64,000 nt of DNA from Rhizobium sp. BK418 (GTDB lineage Bacteria; Pseudomonadota; Alphaproteobacteria; Rhizobiales; Rhizobiaceae), in NCBI RefSeq assembly GCF_004341105.1, contig NZ_SLZK01000010.1, forward strand, positions 83,553 to 147,552, read 5' to 3'. Positions 9,299 through 17,649 of the stretch are shown one piece after another. The notes below the pieces were generated by a model. That model saw only the letters and a list, made by a program, of their open reading frames with translations. It did not search any database and was not told the origin of the DNA. Every line of letters begins with the position of its first letter. Position 1 is the first letter of the stretch. The position numbers and the translations under genes were made by a program.

Positions 9299-10695
9299 GC
9301 CAGGTCCGTCCGATTGCGATCATCAATGGGAGCGTCATCACGGGTGACGGCGTAACTGTGCTCGACAAGGCGAGCGTACTTCTTGCGAATGGCCGCATCG
9401 AGGCGCTCGCGGAGGTCGATCCGGCTTCGCTCTCGCCGGACTATCTTGTGCTGGACGCGTCGGGCTGCACCATCCTGCCGGGAGTGATCAACGCTCATGC
9501 GCATGGCTGCGTCCTCGGTCCTTCAATGCCAAGCGGATCGCCGCCCTTCGATCAAAGAGAGGTCGAATACCAGCGTAACCGCCACCTTCTGTCCGGCACG
9601 ACGACGCTCTTGAACGTCTGCGGCCTTGCCCTCGACGACGAGATCGATCCCGGCCCGAACGGAGGCCATGCGCTCGACGTCCACATCAGCACCGCTCACA
9701 CGCCAGCCAGCCTCGCCGCCGCTCGGGCAGTCGATGGCGAGGGGCTTTCGGACAGACACATGAGAGCAAGGATCGATGACCTTCTTAGCCGCGGCGCCAA
9801 GGCGCTCGGGGAGGCGGGCGGTGGCCAGACGCTTGGCGGCGGCGCCCAGGACTATCGGTTTCTTCCTGCCGTGATCGAAAAAGCCTCCGGCCTCCTCGTG
9901 CATCCGAATCTTGCGAGGCTCCTCAAAGAGGCAACGCTCGGGCGCAATCTAGACGGCGCGGACAATCCGGGCGGCGAAGCGCTGGCGCGGTTGATCGAGG
10001 AGAACGGGCTCGGGCGGCATTTCACCGTCGAAAGCCTGTCCAGTCTGATCCGCGAGACTGTGATGCCGCCAGTAGCGCTCGCCCGAAAGGGTCTCGCCGA
10101 AATCGCAGCCGAGGCGGCCCGCACTGCGATGCCGGCTATTTTTCACACCGCAGCACCAACTGCCAGGCAGCTGATCGATCTTGCGAGAGCCCATCCGACG
10201 GCGAGGATCGTCGCCGGCCATAGCAACCATCCCTCGTTCACGGCCGAGGAAGCGTTGGCGACCGCCGTGGCGCTGCGTGATCTCGGCGCCAGCATCGACG
10301 TCTCGACACTCGACTGCATCTCGACACGCTGGCGCAATCAGCCAGGCAATTTCGATGTCCTTGTCGAAGCCGGTCTGGTCGATACGATTTCGACCGATTT
10401 TGCCGGCGGCGACTGGGACGGTATCCTCGAGGCGGTTCATCGCCTGGTGAGAAAGAGGCTGTGCCTGCCGGCGGAAGCAATTGCCAAGGCGACGGGAAAC
10501 GTGGCGCGGGTCTTTCCTGAGCTTGCCGGCGATCGCGGCTTGATCACCAGAGGCAAGCGGGCCGACATCGTCATCTGCCACTCGCACAATCTCGCGCGGG
10601 TCCGCCACGTCCTGTGCGCTGGCAGGATCGTCGTCTCCGACGGAAAGCTCCTATCCGGCCCCCTCTCATCTCAGGCGGCGTCAGACGGCGCTTAA
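9295..10695 (+). CDS. Amidohydrolase-family metal-dependent hydrolase
   Basis: A 466-residue amidohydrolase-superfamily protein. It has the strand-1 metal motif NAHAHG (His68 and His70), a later HTAAPT and AGHSNHPS His region, STDFAGGDWDG near the expected metal Asp, and the beta-sandwich end GKRADIVICHS. The start is TTG 9295, with AAGGAAA upstream, overlapping the preceding regulator's stop. Members hydrolyse C-N bonds of imides, ureides or deaminated rings; the substrate here is unknown. It faces a convergent pair of enzymes (MmgE/PrpD-like and ornithine-cyclodeaminase-like) whose last codon it nearly touches, suggesting a shared catabolic context. Confidence 0.85.
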   Translation: MSQVRPIAIINGSVITGDGVTVLDKASVLLANGRIEALAEVDPASLSPDYLVLDASGCTILPGVINAHAHGCVLGPSMPSGSPPFDQREVEYQRNRHLLSGTTTLLNVCGLALDDEIDPGPNGGHALDVHISTAHTPASLAAARAVDGEGLSDRHMRARIDDLLSRGAKALGEAGGGQTLGGGAQDYRFLPAVIEKASGLLVHPNLARLLKEATLGRNLDGADNPGGEALARLIEENGLGRHFTVESLSSLIRETVMPPVALARKGLAEIAAEAARTAMPAIFHTAAPTARQLIDLARAHPTARIVAGHSNHPSFTAEEALATAVALRDLGASIDVSTLDCISTRWRNQPGNFDVLVEAGLVDTISTDFAGGDWDGILEAVHRLVRKRLCLPAEAIAKATGNVARVFPELAGDRGLITRGKRADIVICHSHNLARVRHVLCAGRIVVSDGKLLSGPLSSQAASDGA

Positions 10696-12038
10696 GACGA
10701 TCGGGGCACGTGCTCCAGCAACCTTGCAATTGCGGCGGGTTTTCCGTCCGGCAGTGCCGCGACGGCATCGATAAGCTCCTGCTGGTGCTTTTCCTGAAGC
10801 CGATGTCGGGTGACGGTCATAAACTTCCGCACGATCGCCGACCAGTCCATCGGTCTCGTCGGGTCTCCGATCGGCGTGTGGACTGACGAGACGAGCTGCA
10901 ACGTCCGAGTTCTTACGATCACCCGCGCCAGGGTTTGCGCCGGGAAGGATCGATCGATCTGCTGATCCACGCTCAGCCGGACCTTGCGTGCCAACCGCTG
11001 CAGGTCTTTGCGTCCAATCGTACCGGCATCGATCGGCGACAAAGCCCGGCCGCCGTCGATGGCAAAAATAGCCAGGCAATAGGGAAGGCTATATTGCACG
11101 TCGACCAGGTTTTGCGGTTCGAGACTGTTCGCAAGTTTCTGGGCCCAGGCAAAGCTCTGAACCTCGATCTCGACGATGTCCTCGGCGTCGATCGTATCCG
11201 CCGCGGCGATTTCGCCATAGGCGTCAAGGGCTGCATGAATATAGCGGCAACAGCCATAGGGCTTGAAATAGGTATCGGCGATTTCCCATCGTTTTCCGAG
11301 GTCCGCAACGATGCGGCCGCCGTCGTAATAGTCGGAGTGGTCGAGAATATCCAATGGACCCGTAAACCCGGCACCTCCCAGATGGGCGGCCGTCAGCCCG
11401 AGAACACTGCTCCAGGCAATTCCTTCCTTCACATCGTTGCCGGTCATGTTCGAATAGCCCGAGCTGCCATTGGCAAGCTGGTTTGGCGCAAGCACGCCGG
11501 CGATGGCGAGCGCATGGGCAAGGCAGTCGGGTTCGAGCCGCAGCAGACGGCCGACGGTTGCAGCGGCCGCAAAGCTTGCCCACCGCCCCGACTGTCGCGT
11601 GCCGATCCGTTCACCGATCTGGCCCGCGGCAATCCGTACCCCGACATCATAGCCACAGATGACGGCGCTCAGCATGTCCGCCCCGGTTGCACCGGCCCGA
11701 CCTGTCAACATCAGTGCTGCCGGAATGACGGCGGCACCCGGATGGCCGCGCGCCGCACGATGTCCATCATCGATGTCGAGGGCCGTCGCAGCTGTTGAAT
11801 TGCAGAACAGTGCGCCGGCCAACGAGCTGTTGCCTGTCAACCAGATGGTGTCGGCGCCGCTCCCAAAAACGGACGAGGCGATGGCGCGTGCTGCAACCGC
11901 ACCCGGCATTTCGGCGCCGGCGACGGCGGCCCCCACGAGGTCCAGGATGCAACGTCGCGCGACATCGTTCAGTTCGGCCGGATAGGCGGCCGGGGCCTGG
12001 CATACATGGTCGGCAAGAACGCGGCTCAGACAGTGCAT
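10692..12038 (-). CDS. MmgE/PrpD family protein
   Basis: A 448-residue protein with the family's N-terminal helical domain (DVARRCILDLVGAAVAGAE) and the conserved segment TALDIDDGHRAARGHPGA, then CGYDVGVRIA and later KPYGCCRYIHAALDA. The family includes 2-methylcitrate dehydratase and iminodisuccinate epimerase, so a (de)hydratase or epimerase acting on a carboxylic acid is likely. It is transcribed with the ornithine-cyclodeaminase-like gene, overlapping its 3' end by 13 nt. Its 3' end overlaps the end of the convergent amidohydrolase by 4 nt. Exact substrate not assignable. Confidence 0.88.
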   Translation of the reverse strand: MHCLSRVLADHVCQAPAAYPAELNDVARRCILDLVGAAVAGAEMPGAVAARAIASSVFGSGADTIWLTGNSSLAGALFCNSTAATALDIDDGHRAARGHPGAAVIPAALMLTGRAGATGADMLSAVICGYDVGVRIAAGQIGERIGTRQSGRWASFAAAATVGRLLRLEPDCLAHALAIAGVLAPNQLANGSSGYSNMTGNDVKEGIAWSSVLGLTAAHLGGAGFTGPLDILDHSDYYDGGRIVADLGKRWEIADTYFKPYGCCRYIHAALDAYGEIAAADTIDAEDIVEIEVQSFAWAQKLANSLEPQNLVDVQYSLPYCLAIFAIDGGRALSPIDAGTIGRKDLQRLARKVRLSVDQQIDRSFPAQTLARVIVRTRTLQLVSSVHTPIGDPTRPMDWSAIVRKFMTVTRHRLQEKHQQELIDAVAALPDGKPAAIARLLEHVPRSS

Positions 12039-13099
12039 GCGTCGTTCCGATCAAGACCCACGGCCCGGCAATATTTCTCGTAGCTTGCCTGCGCAACGAA
12101 AAGATCGAGCACGGGCAGGCCGACGCACGTAATACACGTCGGCCCCTCCGCATCCACGGACCAGTCGCCCATTTGACAAAGCGAACGAATGCCGATCAGC
12201 GGCCCGACGGATTCCAGCGACAGGCCCTGGCGGGAGAAATGCAAGGCGATGCTCTGCGAGTTGCGGCGCGAGACGGTCTGCAGATCGTCGCAGATGACGA
12301 GCCCGGAGCGCAGCGCCCGCCGCAGGTAGTCGGCCGGCGCCTCGTCACCGCCGAGATGCAGGGTCGTCGCGTCCTCTGCAAGTTCCTCGTCGCCAAAGAC
12401 GGGGCCACGGGCATTGGTCGCGGTGACAACGAGCGCGCAGTCGCGCATCGCGTTGTTATCCTCGACGCAGCGAAGGGGGATCGTCGTCTCACCCGAAAGC
12501 GCGATCGCCAGGGCACGGGCGTTTTCGATCCTGCGGCTGCGGATGAAGATCTGCTCGACCCGAGTTTGACACGAATAGGTGAGCGAGCGGATCACGCTGC
12601 GGGCAACCGGCCCCGATCCCAGCAGGAAGACGGAGACGGTGGCCCGACGGCGCAGGCATCGCTCAGCGACGATCGATGCGTAGGTTCCGGTCCGCTCGGC
12701 CGATAGCGCCGTTTCGTCGAGGATGGCGATCGGCCGAAGCGTATATTTGTCGAAGAGGATGAAGGTCGATGTCGATCGTGGCAGCCCAAGGCGCCGATTG
12801 AAGGCGTTTGCCCCAATGACCTTCACGCCGCCATATGTCGAGTTGATGCCATAAAGCGACGACAGTTTCCAGCCAAGCCGCTCGTCGGCAAAATCCCCCT
12901 TGAAGGGAGCGAAGTCCGGCCGCGACCAGAACTCCTCTTCCAAAAGCGAAAAAACGGCCTTTCCGCCGCGCGCCGTTCCGGATCGAATCTCATCCCAGGC
13001 GTTCGTCGTGGCAAGGTGAATCTCGCCGATCGTAAGCGCGCGATCGCCTTGCTCCAGGTCCTTGGCATTCAAAAGCAAGATATCGTCCGATGCCTTCAT
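12026..13099 (-). CDS. Ornithine cyclodeaminase / mu-crystallin family protein
   Basis: A 357-residue protein of the OCD/mu-crystallin family. A Rossmann NAD(P) motif FLLGSGPVARSV begins near residue 158; a Lys at about 78 (LGWKLSS) and an Arg at about 136 (SAERTG) match the family's substrate-binding positions. Family reactions include ornithine cyclodeamination, imino-acid reduction and amino-acid dehydrogenation. The segment KVIGANAFNRRLGLPRS also resembles proteins annotated as tyramine oxidase subunit B, which are OCD-like. The start ATG 13099 has a strong GGGAGGAG ribosome site. It is first in a two-gene leftward operon with the MmgE/PrpD gene. Confidence 0.85.
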   Translation of the reverse strand: MKASDDILLLNAKDLEQGDRALTIGEIHLATTNAWDEIRSGTARGGKAVFSLLEEEFWSRPDFAPFKGDFADERLGWKLSSLYGINSTYGGVKVIGANAFNRRLGLPRSTSTFILFDKYTLRPIAILDETALSAERTGTYASIVAERCLRRRATVSVFLLGSGPVARSVIRSLTYSCQTRVEQIFIRSRRIENARALAIALSGETTIPLRCVEDNNAMRDCALVVTATNARGPVFGDEELAEDATTLHLGGDEAPADYLRRALRSGLVICDDLQTVSRRNSQSIALHFSRQGLSLESVGPLIGIRSLCQMGDWSVDAEGPTCITCVGLPVLDLFVAQASYEKYCRAVGLDRNDACTV

Positions 13100-13369
13100 C
13101 GTCGTCTCCTCCCTTGTCAGCGATCTAAGGCCTGCACGAGTTCAGCTTACGGCTTTTGCGGGCAGCTGCGGGTGAACATTCGGCCAATCTTTGTGCTTCA
13201 CGACGCAGCGAAAACAACGGTTCGGGAACCTTTCGGCGACGTTTCGGGTGATCGCGGCCGCAGCCGTGATACGCCGTGGCCCGCGCCTTCGACTGGAGGT
13301 GGCTTGGCCCCTGCTGCGCGTTGCGGGAACAAAGAGGCGTGGTTGATGTTTGCGGCCAAGGAGGTGCCC

Positions 13370-13633
13370 ATGCCGAAATTCTTCTTTCAGGTCATCGATC
13401 GCACGAGCCCCGAACCAACTGAAGTCGCGAACGAATTCCCGAGCCTCGACGACGCCAAACGCGAGGCGAGGCTGGCGCTGGCGCAGATGGCTTGCGACGG
13501 ACTGCCGGAGGCTCCGCTCAACATGATCTCTGTCGAACTCTTCGATGAAGATCGTGTTCCGATCGCCGAATTCCGGCTGCTCCTCGAGGAAATCTCGAAA
13601 AAGCCACCTCCTTTACCACCCGCCGGGCAATGA
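13370..13633 (+). CDS. Small DUF6894-family protein
   Basis: An 87-residue protein starting MPKFFFQVIDR and continuing with a predicted helix (LDDAKREARLALAQMA) and ISVELFDEDRVPIAEFRLLLEE. This is the layout of DUF6894 proteins, which are small, common in rhizobia and of unknown function. ATG 13370 is chosen because AAGGAGG (13358-13364) lies at ideal spacing; the frame is open further upstream but without homology. A second, divergent family member lies at 24182. GGAAC followed after 16 nt by TGTT (13326-13350) loosely resembles a stress promoter but is too near the ribosome site to be convincing. Confidence 0.8.
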   Translation: MPKFFFQVIDRTSPEPTEVANEFPSLDDAKREARLALAQMACDGLPEAPLNMISVELFDEDRVPIAEFRLLLEEISKKPPPLPPAGQ

Positions 13634-13793
13634 CATCCCCGCATGCCGCCGGCAGTGCGACTCCCGGAGCGCCGCGGATCGCCTGCTGCGGTCTTCTAGG
13701 CTGCCGGGCGAGCCCGCAGCTGTCGCCTGAACCGGGTGGTCCATAAGACCGGAAGGCTGGAGGATGAAATCCTTGCGCTCGGAAGCACACACG

Positions 13794-13819
13794 GGAACTT
13801 CGGGGTTTTCAGCGACGTT
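13794..13819 (+). promoter_or_regulatory. EcfG-type general stress response promoter
   Basis: GGAAC (13794-13798), a 17-nt spacer and CGTT (13816-13819) match the alphaproteobacterial EcfG/RpoE2 consensus GGAAC-N16/17-CGTT exactly. It ends 26 nt before the ATG at 13846, leaving room for a transcription start and the GGAGGA ribosome site. It is the best promoter match I found in the window. Confidence 0.65.
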
Positions 13820-13845
13820 AAGCGACGAAGATATGGAGGAAGACA

Positions 13846-14130
13846 ATGATCCAATCGAAATCCCCCGCCGTGGAGGCTTACGAACTCGACAAGGCAAGGA
13901 AGCAGGAGCAAGAAAGAGGCGGCGAACTCGACCAGGCGCTCGAGGATACCTTTCCTGCCTCCGACCCGGTGTCGCACTCGATCACCTCCGTGGCTGGCGC
14001 GCCGGCCGCCACCACGCCAACGGATCGCCAAGACCTGCTCGGCGGGGTCAGGGCCTGGGTCAAGGATAATCCGATCGCAGCCGTCGCCATCACGGCCGCC
14101 GTCGCCTGGATGATCGGCTCCAGTCGATAA
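13846..14130 (+). CDS. Small membrane-anchored stress-type protein (ElaB/DUF883-like tail)
   Basis: A 94-residue protein. The N-terminal half is charged and probably helical (KARKQEQERGGELDQALEDT, then FPASDPVS). The C-terminus is VKDNPIAAVAITAAVAWMIG followed by SSR, a short membrane segment like that of ElaB/YqjD (DUF883) proteins, which tether to the inner membrane. The GGAGGA site sits 6-8 nt before ATG 13846. A consensus EcfG promoter just upstream suggests general-stress induction. Similar short proteins are common in rhizobia; function unknown. The DUF883 relation rests on the tail alone. Confidence 0.75.
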   Translation: MIQSKSPAVEAYELDKARKQEQERGGELDQALEDTFPASDPVSHSITSVAGAPAATTPTDRQDLLGGVRAWVKDNPIAAVAITAAVAWMIGSSR

Positions 14131-14348
14131 AAGCAGCCTCGGCCTTCGCCCCGTCAGATGGTCCTGGAAGAATGGCCGCGGTCTCATATGGCGCTTTATC
14201 AAGACCTTGAGGCGCATTGCCTCTCCCGGAATGGGGAGCGGTAGCAGCTGCGCCGCCGGCTGGTGGTTGGTTGTCGCATGGATCTGACAAGACCAGGCGC
14301 TCGGCCAGCTGATTGGTCCCGGTGCGTGCATCATCTGTCGCGGTGAGT

Positions 14349-14373
14349 GGAACAAGTAAAGCGCCAGCAGGTT
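14349..14373 (+). promoter_or_regulatory. Possible EcfG-type promoter before glgE
   Basis: GGAAC (14349-14353), a 16-nt spacer and GGTT (14370-14373) match the EcfG consensus except for the first base of the -10 element. It lies 57 nt before the glgE start. The remainder of the 14131-14429 spacer shows no gene. Weaker evidence than the promoter at 13794. Confidence 0.4.
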
Positions 14374-14429
14374 CACTTCGGCAATCTTCAAAGACTGTTC
14401 ATGCGACTTGACGCGCGGAGACAGACCGA

Positions 14430-17400
14430 GTGATGACAACAGCAATCTCTTCGACCGCTTTCTCCCGATCTCCGCGGATCTATTACGTCAACCCGCTTCT
14501 GCTGTCCGGCAGAGACCGCTGGGTTGAGATGTTCGACCACACAGCCTCTCTTGGCTTTGATACCGTGCTGTCGGCCCCACCGTTTCAAAGAACAGCCGAA
14601 AGCCTCTTCTCGCCGCTGGAATACGACAGCTTGGATCCGGCCCTCAGCCTTTCCGGGAATGCCGAGGAGGCGCTTGCAATGCTGGCCCGCGAGGCCGAAG
14701 ACCGCGGGATCAAATTGATGCTGGACCTCGCGATCAGCGCAGGGGCCGAACGGAACGATCAGAGGCTTGCGTCTCTCGACCCACGGCGATCGCCGCTCAT
14801 CCCATTTCGCGACCCGTCCGCCTCGGCCTCCCCCGGCCTTACCGACGCCTGGCAGAAGAGGCTTTCTCGTTTCGCCGCCGCCGGAATCGCTGGCTACCGC
14901 CTTGTCGGCCTCGATGTCCTGGAAATCGCCGAATGGCGGCAACTGATTGCCGCTGCCAGAGCCGCAAACCCGTCAACGGTTTTTCTTGCCTATACTCCCG
15001 GCACGGACTTTGCCCTTCGAAAAAGCCTGGGCGATTGCGGGCTCGACGCCACGTTCACTTCGCTTGCCTGGTGGGACCTGCGGGAGAGCTGGATCCTTGA
15101 CGAGTACCGGCTGCAGCGCTCGCTCGGACCGCAGATAGCCTTTCCGGAGCCCCCCTTCGGCAAGCGGCTCGCGCATGGCACGGAGAGCCGAGAGATCCGC
15201 GAGCGACGGTCGCGCCGCGCCCTGCGCCTGGCGGTGGAGATCGGTGACGGTCTTCTCGTGCCGATTGGTTTCGAATTCGGAGCGGTGCTGTCGCTCGACG
15301 CGACGCATGGACATGGCGAAGGCCTGCGCAGGATGAGAGCCGAGGCCACGTTCGATATGACCGGCGAGTTGCGCGATCTCATGGCAGCCCGCAGCAATGG
15401 GGCAAAGCAGCTCCTCACTCGCGAAATCGCGAGCCAGGTTACCGTCATCTCACAAGCCGACGCGGCCGACGTCAGGAGCGCCCGCTCGGTACAGCTGATT
15501 GCCGTCAATCGAGACCTGCGTCATCCCGCCATCCTTCCCGAGACTATTCTCAATCGGGCCGTCGCACCTTTCGTTCCCGTGGACATAGCGCCATCCGGAC
15601 TGCACCTGAAGCCCGGCGAGGCCCGCTTGATCCTCACCGAGGCGCGCGCCGCCATCACGGCCGAACAGGGTGACCTGCCGCTTGTCCAGGCGACGTCCTC
15701 GCCGCGCATCGCGATCGAAAAGGTCGCGCCGGCGGTCGATGACGGTCGCTTCCCGATCAAGCGCATCGTCGGCGAGACGGTCGTCGTCGAGGCCGACATC
15801 TTTGCCGACGGGCATGATCTTCTGTCGGCAGCGCTTCTCTTCCGCCCGCGCGGACAAGACGGGTGGGGCGAGGCGCGCATGGGCCTTTTCGAAAACGATC
15901 GGTGGAAGGGCAGTTTCGTTCTCGATCGTGTCGGCCGCTTCGAGTTCTGCGTGGAAGCCTGGAAGAACCCATTTGCAATCTTCCGCTACGAGCTCGTCAA
16001 GAAACACGAAGCCCGCCTCGACCTCAGACTGGAAATGATCGAAGGAGAAGAGTTGATTCGCAGCGCGGCGGCCGAACCGGCGGCGACGATGACGCCCGAG
16101 GAGCGGACCGAGCTTGAGGCGCTTCTCGGCGAACTGGAGCGCGGGGAGGGCGCCGCAAAGCTTGACATCCTGCTGGCACCGCGCACCGCCGAGCTGATGA
16201 GGCGTGCCGACAGGCGGCCCTTTGCCTGCCGCACAGGTGTCTACGGTGTTGAATCGGAGCGGCGCGAGGCCGGATTTGCGAGCTGGTACCAGATCTTTCC
16301 GCGATCGCAGAGCGGCGATCCCAATCGTCACGGCACCTTCGAGGACGTAATCCCCCGTCTGCCGGCCATTCGCGATATGGGCTTCGACGTTCTCTATTTT
16401 CCACCGATCCACCCGATCGGCCGCACCAACCGCAAGGGCCGCAACAATTCTCTCGTTGCCGCACCCAATGATCCGGGCAGCCCCTACGCCATTGGCTCGG
16501 AAGAAGGTGGCCATGAGGCCATTCATCCCGAGCTCGGGGAATTCGATGATTTCGAACACCTGGTCGATGAGGCGAAAAAGGTCGGGCTTGAGATCGCCCT
16601 CGATCTGGCGATCCAGGCCTCGCCCGACCATCCGTGGCTGAGCGAACATCCCGGCTGGTTCGACTGGCGTCCCGACGGCACCATCCGTTACGCCGAGAAT
16701 CCCCCGAAGAAATACGAGGATATCGTCAACGTTGATTTCTACGCTCGCGATGCCATCCCCTCGCTGTGGGTGGAATTGCGCGATATCGTCGAGATGTGGG
16801 TCGACGAAGGCGTCAGGCTGTTTCGCGTCGACAATCCGCACACAAAGCCTTTTCCGTTCTGGGAATGGCTGATCGGCGACATTCGCGCGCGCCACCCGGA
16901 CGTGATCTTTCTATCTGAGGCCTTCACACGCCCGAAGGTCATGTACCGGCTGGCCAAGATCGGCTTCTCGCAGTCATACACGTATTTCACCTGGCGCAAC
17001 GAAAGGTGGGAGCTCGAGCAATATATGCGCGAGCTGACCGCAAGCGAGGTGCGCGAGTATTTCCGGCCGCATTTCTTCGTCAATACCCACGACATCAATC
17101 CGGACTTCCTGCAGAACGCGCCGCGGCCGGCTTACGTCATTCGCGCCGCGCTCGCGGCCACGCTGTCGGGCCTTTGGGGCGTCTACAACGGGTTCGAGCT
17201 TTGCGAGGGACGTCCAGACGCCAAGCGCAAGGAATATGCCGACAGCGAAAAATACGAGATCCGCGCCTGGGACTACGACCGGCCCGGCAACATCAAGGCG
17301 GAAATCGCCATGCTCAACCGCATCCGCAGGGACAACCCGGCACTCCATTCGCATCTCGGCCTGTCGCTTTTGCCCTCTTCCAACAGCAACGTCATGTTTT

Positions 17401-17648
17401 TCGAGAAGGCAGATGCCGGACGTCACAACGTGCTGCTGATCGCCGTCAATCTCAATCCCCACGGGATCGAGGAGAGCAGCGTCGAGTTTCCGCTCTGGAA
17501 GTTCGGACTCCGCGACGAGAGCGCGATTGCCCTCGAAGACCTCGTCACCGGCCAGAATTTCAAGCGCACCGGAAAGTGGCAAACGATCAGGCTGGACCCG
17601 GCCCATTTGCCCTTCGCCATATGGCGGGTCAGGGCAGGAGAGGCCTGA
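14430..17648 (+). CDS. glgE: Alpha-1,4-glucan:maltose-1-phosphate maltosyltransferase, with extra N-terminal amylase-like domain
   Basis: A 1072-residue protein. Residues about 424-600 form the GlgE N-terminal domain (DUF3416; RIVGETVVVEADIFADGHD). Residues about 616-1072 are the GH13 catalytic part, starting ASWYQIFPRSQSG. The nucleophile is Asp801 (RLFRVDNPH) and the acid/base is Glu830 (FLSEAFTRPKVM). The enzyme extends alpha-1,4-glucan using maltose-1-phosphate in the cytoplasm. About 420 residues precede DUF3416 and look like a degenerate GH13 barrel (IYYVNPLLLSGRDRWVEMFD; IKLMLDLAIS) without clear catalytic acids. GTG 14430 and ATG 14433 are adjacent possible starts. The treS-maltokinase gene follows 1 nt after the stop. 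Confidence 0.92.
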   Translation: MMTTAISSTAFSRSPRIYYVNPLLLSGRDRWVEMFDHTASLGFDTVLSAPPFQRTAESLFSPLEYDSLDPALSLSGNAEEALAMLAREAEDRGIKLMLDLAISAGAERNDQRLASLDPRRSPLIPFRDPSASASPGLTDAWQKRLSRFAAAGIAGYRLVGLDVLEIAEWRQLIAAARAANPSTVFLAYTPGTDFALRKSLGDCGLDATFTSLAWWDLRESWILDEYRLQRSLGPQIAFPEPPFGKRLAHGTESREIRERRSRRALRLAVEIGDGLLVPIGFEFGAVLSLDATHGHGEGLRRMRAEATFDMTGELRDLMAARSNGAKQLLTREIASQVTVISQADAADVRSARSVQLIAVNRDLRHPAILPETILNRAVAPFVPVDIAPSGLHLKPGEARLILTEARAAITAEQGDLPLVQATSSPRIAIEKVAPAVDDGRFPIKRIVGETVVVEADIFADGHDLLSAALLFRPRGQDGWGEARMGLFENDRWKGSFVLDRVGRFEFCVEAWKNPFAIFRYELVKKHEARLDLRLEMIEGEELIRSAAAEPAATMTPEERTELEALLGELERGEGAAKLDILLAPRTAELMRRADRRPFACRTGVYGVESERREAGFASWYQIFPRSQSGDPNRHGTFEDVIPRLPAIRDMGFDVLYFPPIHPIGRTNRKGRNNSLVAAPNDPGSPYAIGSEEGGHEAIHPELGEFDDFEHLVDEAKKVGLEIALDLAIQASPDHPWLSEHPGWFDWRPDGTIRYAENPPKKYEDIVNVDFYARDAIPSLWVELRDIVEMWVDEGVRLFRVDNPHTKPFPFWEWLIGDIRARHPDVIFLSEAFTRPKVMYRLAKIGFSQSYTYFTWRNERWELEQYMRELTASEVREYFRPHFFVNTHDINPDFLQNAPRPAYVIRAALAATLSGLWGVYNGFELCEGRPDAKRKEYADSEKYEIRAWDYDRPGNIKAEIAMLNRIRRDNPALHSHLGLSLLPSSNSNVMFFEKADAGRHNVLLIAVNLNPHGIEESSVEFPLWKFGLRDESAIALEDLVTGQNFKRTGKWQTIRLDPAHLPFAIWRVRAGEA

Positions 17649-17649
17649 A

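Noticed and set aside
13219..13230. Inverted repeat GGTTC-GG-GAACC in the divergent OCD/DUF6894 spacer
   Set aside because: Arms of only 5 bp; expected often by chance in GC-rich DNA and no known operator matches.
13326..13350. GGAAC-N16-TGTT before the first DUF6894 gene
   Set aside because: The predicted transcription start would fall almost on the ribosome site, and the -10 half is off-consensus.
15450..16895. A 481-codon open frame antisense to glgE
   Set aside because: GlgE catalytic motifs are on the plus strand; the antisense translation is low-information and has no ribosome site.
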